Below, piece after piece: positions 5,405 through 5,517 of a stretch of DNA of 5,517 nt (position 1 is the first letter of the stretch; every line of letters begins with the position of its first letter). The DNA comes from Promethearchaeota archaeon. Its GTDB lineage: Archaea > Asgardarchaeota > Lokiarchaeia > Sigynarchaeales > MK-D1. The notes below the pieces were generated by a model. That model saw only the letters and a program-made list of their open reading frames with translations. It ran no database searches and had not been told where the DNA came from. The position numbers and the translations under genes are program-made. The stretch covers positions 1 to 5,517 of the forward strand of contig JAEOUK010000293.1 in assembly GCA_016839385.1 (NCBI GenBank). Reading direction: 5' to 3'.

Positions 5405-5517
5405 TTGACGAAAGAATTGATTAAAAATGTTGTCTGCCCTTTTTGCGGTTCAAATTGTGATGATATTGAGGTAGAGGTTGAAAATAATAAAATTTTAAGT
5501 GTATACAATGCTTGCAG
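5405..5517 (+). CDS. fwdB: Formylmethanofuran dehydrogenase subunit B, N-terminus (partial)
   Basis: Only the first 37 codons are present; the frame runs off the window edge. They show the FwdB N-terminal signature: VVCPFCGSNCDD (residues 9-20) and a later NAC (35-37). C11, C14, C18 and C37 would be the four ligands of the [4Fe-4S] cluster next to the tungsten or molybdenum site. FwdB is the catalytic formate-dehydrogenase-like subunit that reduces CO2 to formate before its condensation with methanofuran. TTG 5405 is the start because an in-frame TGA lies at 5396-5398 and GGTGA is six bases upstream. The start is one base after the fwdD stop, so translation is probably coupled. The active-site Cys or Sec residue that would separate Mo/W types lies outside the window. 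A generic molybdopterin oxidoreductase is less likely given the preceding fwdD. Confidence 0.9.
   Translation, partial: MTKELIKNVVCPFCGSNCDDIEVEVENNKILSVYNAC

Overview
The window most likely comes from an AT-rich archaeon. Three things point that way. TATA (box A)-like elements sit about 25 nt before several genes. The tRNA-Thr carries discriminator U73, as archaeal tRNA-Thr usually does. The right end starts a formylmethanofuran dehydrogenase operon (fwdD then fwdB), with a GGTGA Shine-Dalgarno and a TTG start. An Asgard archaeon (Lokiarchaeia-like, with an archaeal-type Wood-Ljungdahl pathway) would fit well, but the sequence alone does not prove the phylum, and a methanogen-related lineage is also possible.

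Layout, left to right. (1) 1-591, minus strand: the N-terminal 197 residues of a polytopic membrane protein of the HGSNAT/DUF1624-type acyltransferase group, cut by the window edge. (2) 592-724: divergent intergenic region holding a strong TATA box for the next gene. (3) 725-800: intact, intron-less tRNA-Thr(UGU) with encoded CCA. (4) 801-901: short spacer with T-tracts, a 10-base direct repeat, a candidate TATA box and a perfect 9-bp-arm palindrome just before the next start codon. (5) 902-3301: a 799-residue fusion of an N-terminal RecB/Cas4-like PD-(D/E)XK nuclease with an XPD/DinG (Rad3-type) iron-sulfur superfamily 2 DNA helicase. (6) 3338-4876: a 512-residue alkaline-phosphatase-superfamily phosphodiesterase/nucleotide pyrophosphatase without a signal peptide. 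(7) 4877-4986: T-rich terminator, then the fwd promoter. (8) 4993-5403 fwdD and 5405-5517 the start of fwdB.

The genes fall into at least four transcription units: the leftward membrane protein, the tRNA, the helicase-nuclease (with or without the phosphodiesterase 36 nt downstream), and the fwd operon. FwdD and FwdB are parts of the same tungsten/molybdenum enzyme that reduces CO2 to formylmethanofuran in the methyl branch of the archaeal Wood-Ljungdahl or methanogenesis pathway. The helicase-nuclease is a DNA-processing enzyme with no visible functional link to the fwd genes. The most notable item is this fusion, whose architecture resembles bacterial Rad3-related helicases more than the nuclease-free archaeal XPD. 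No CRISPR array, insertion sequence or complete defence cassette is visible.
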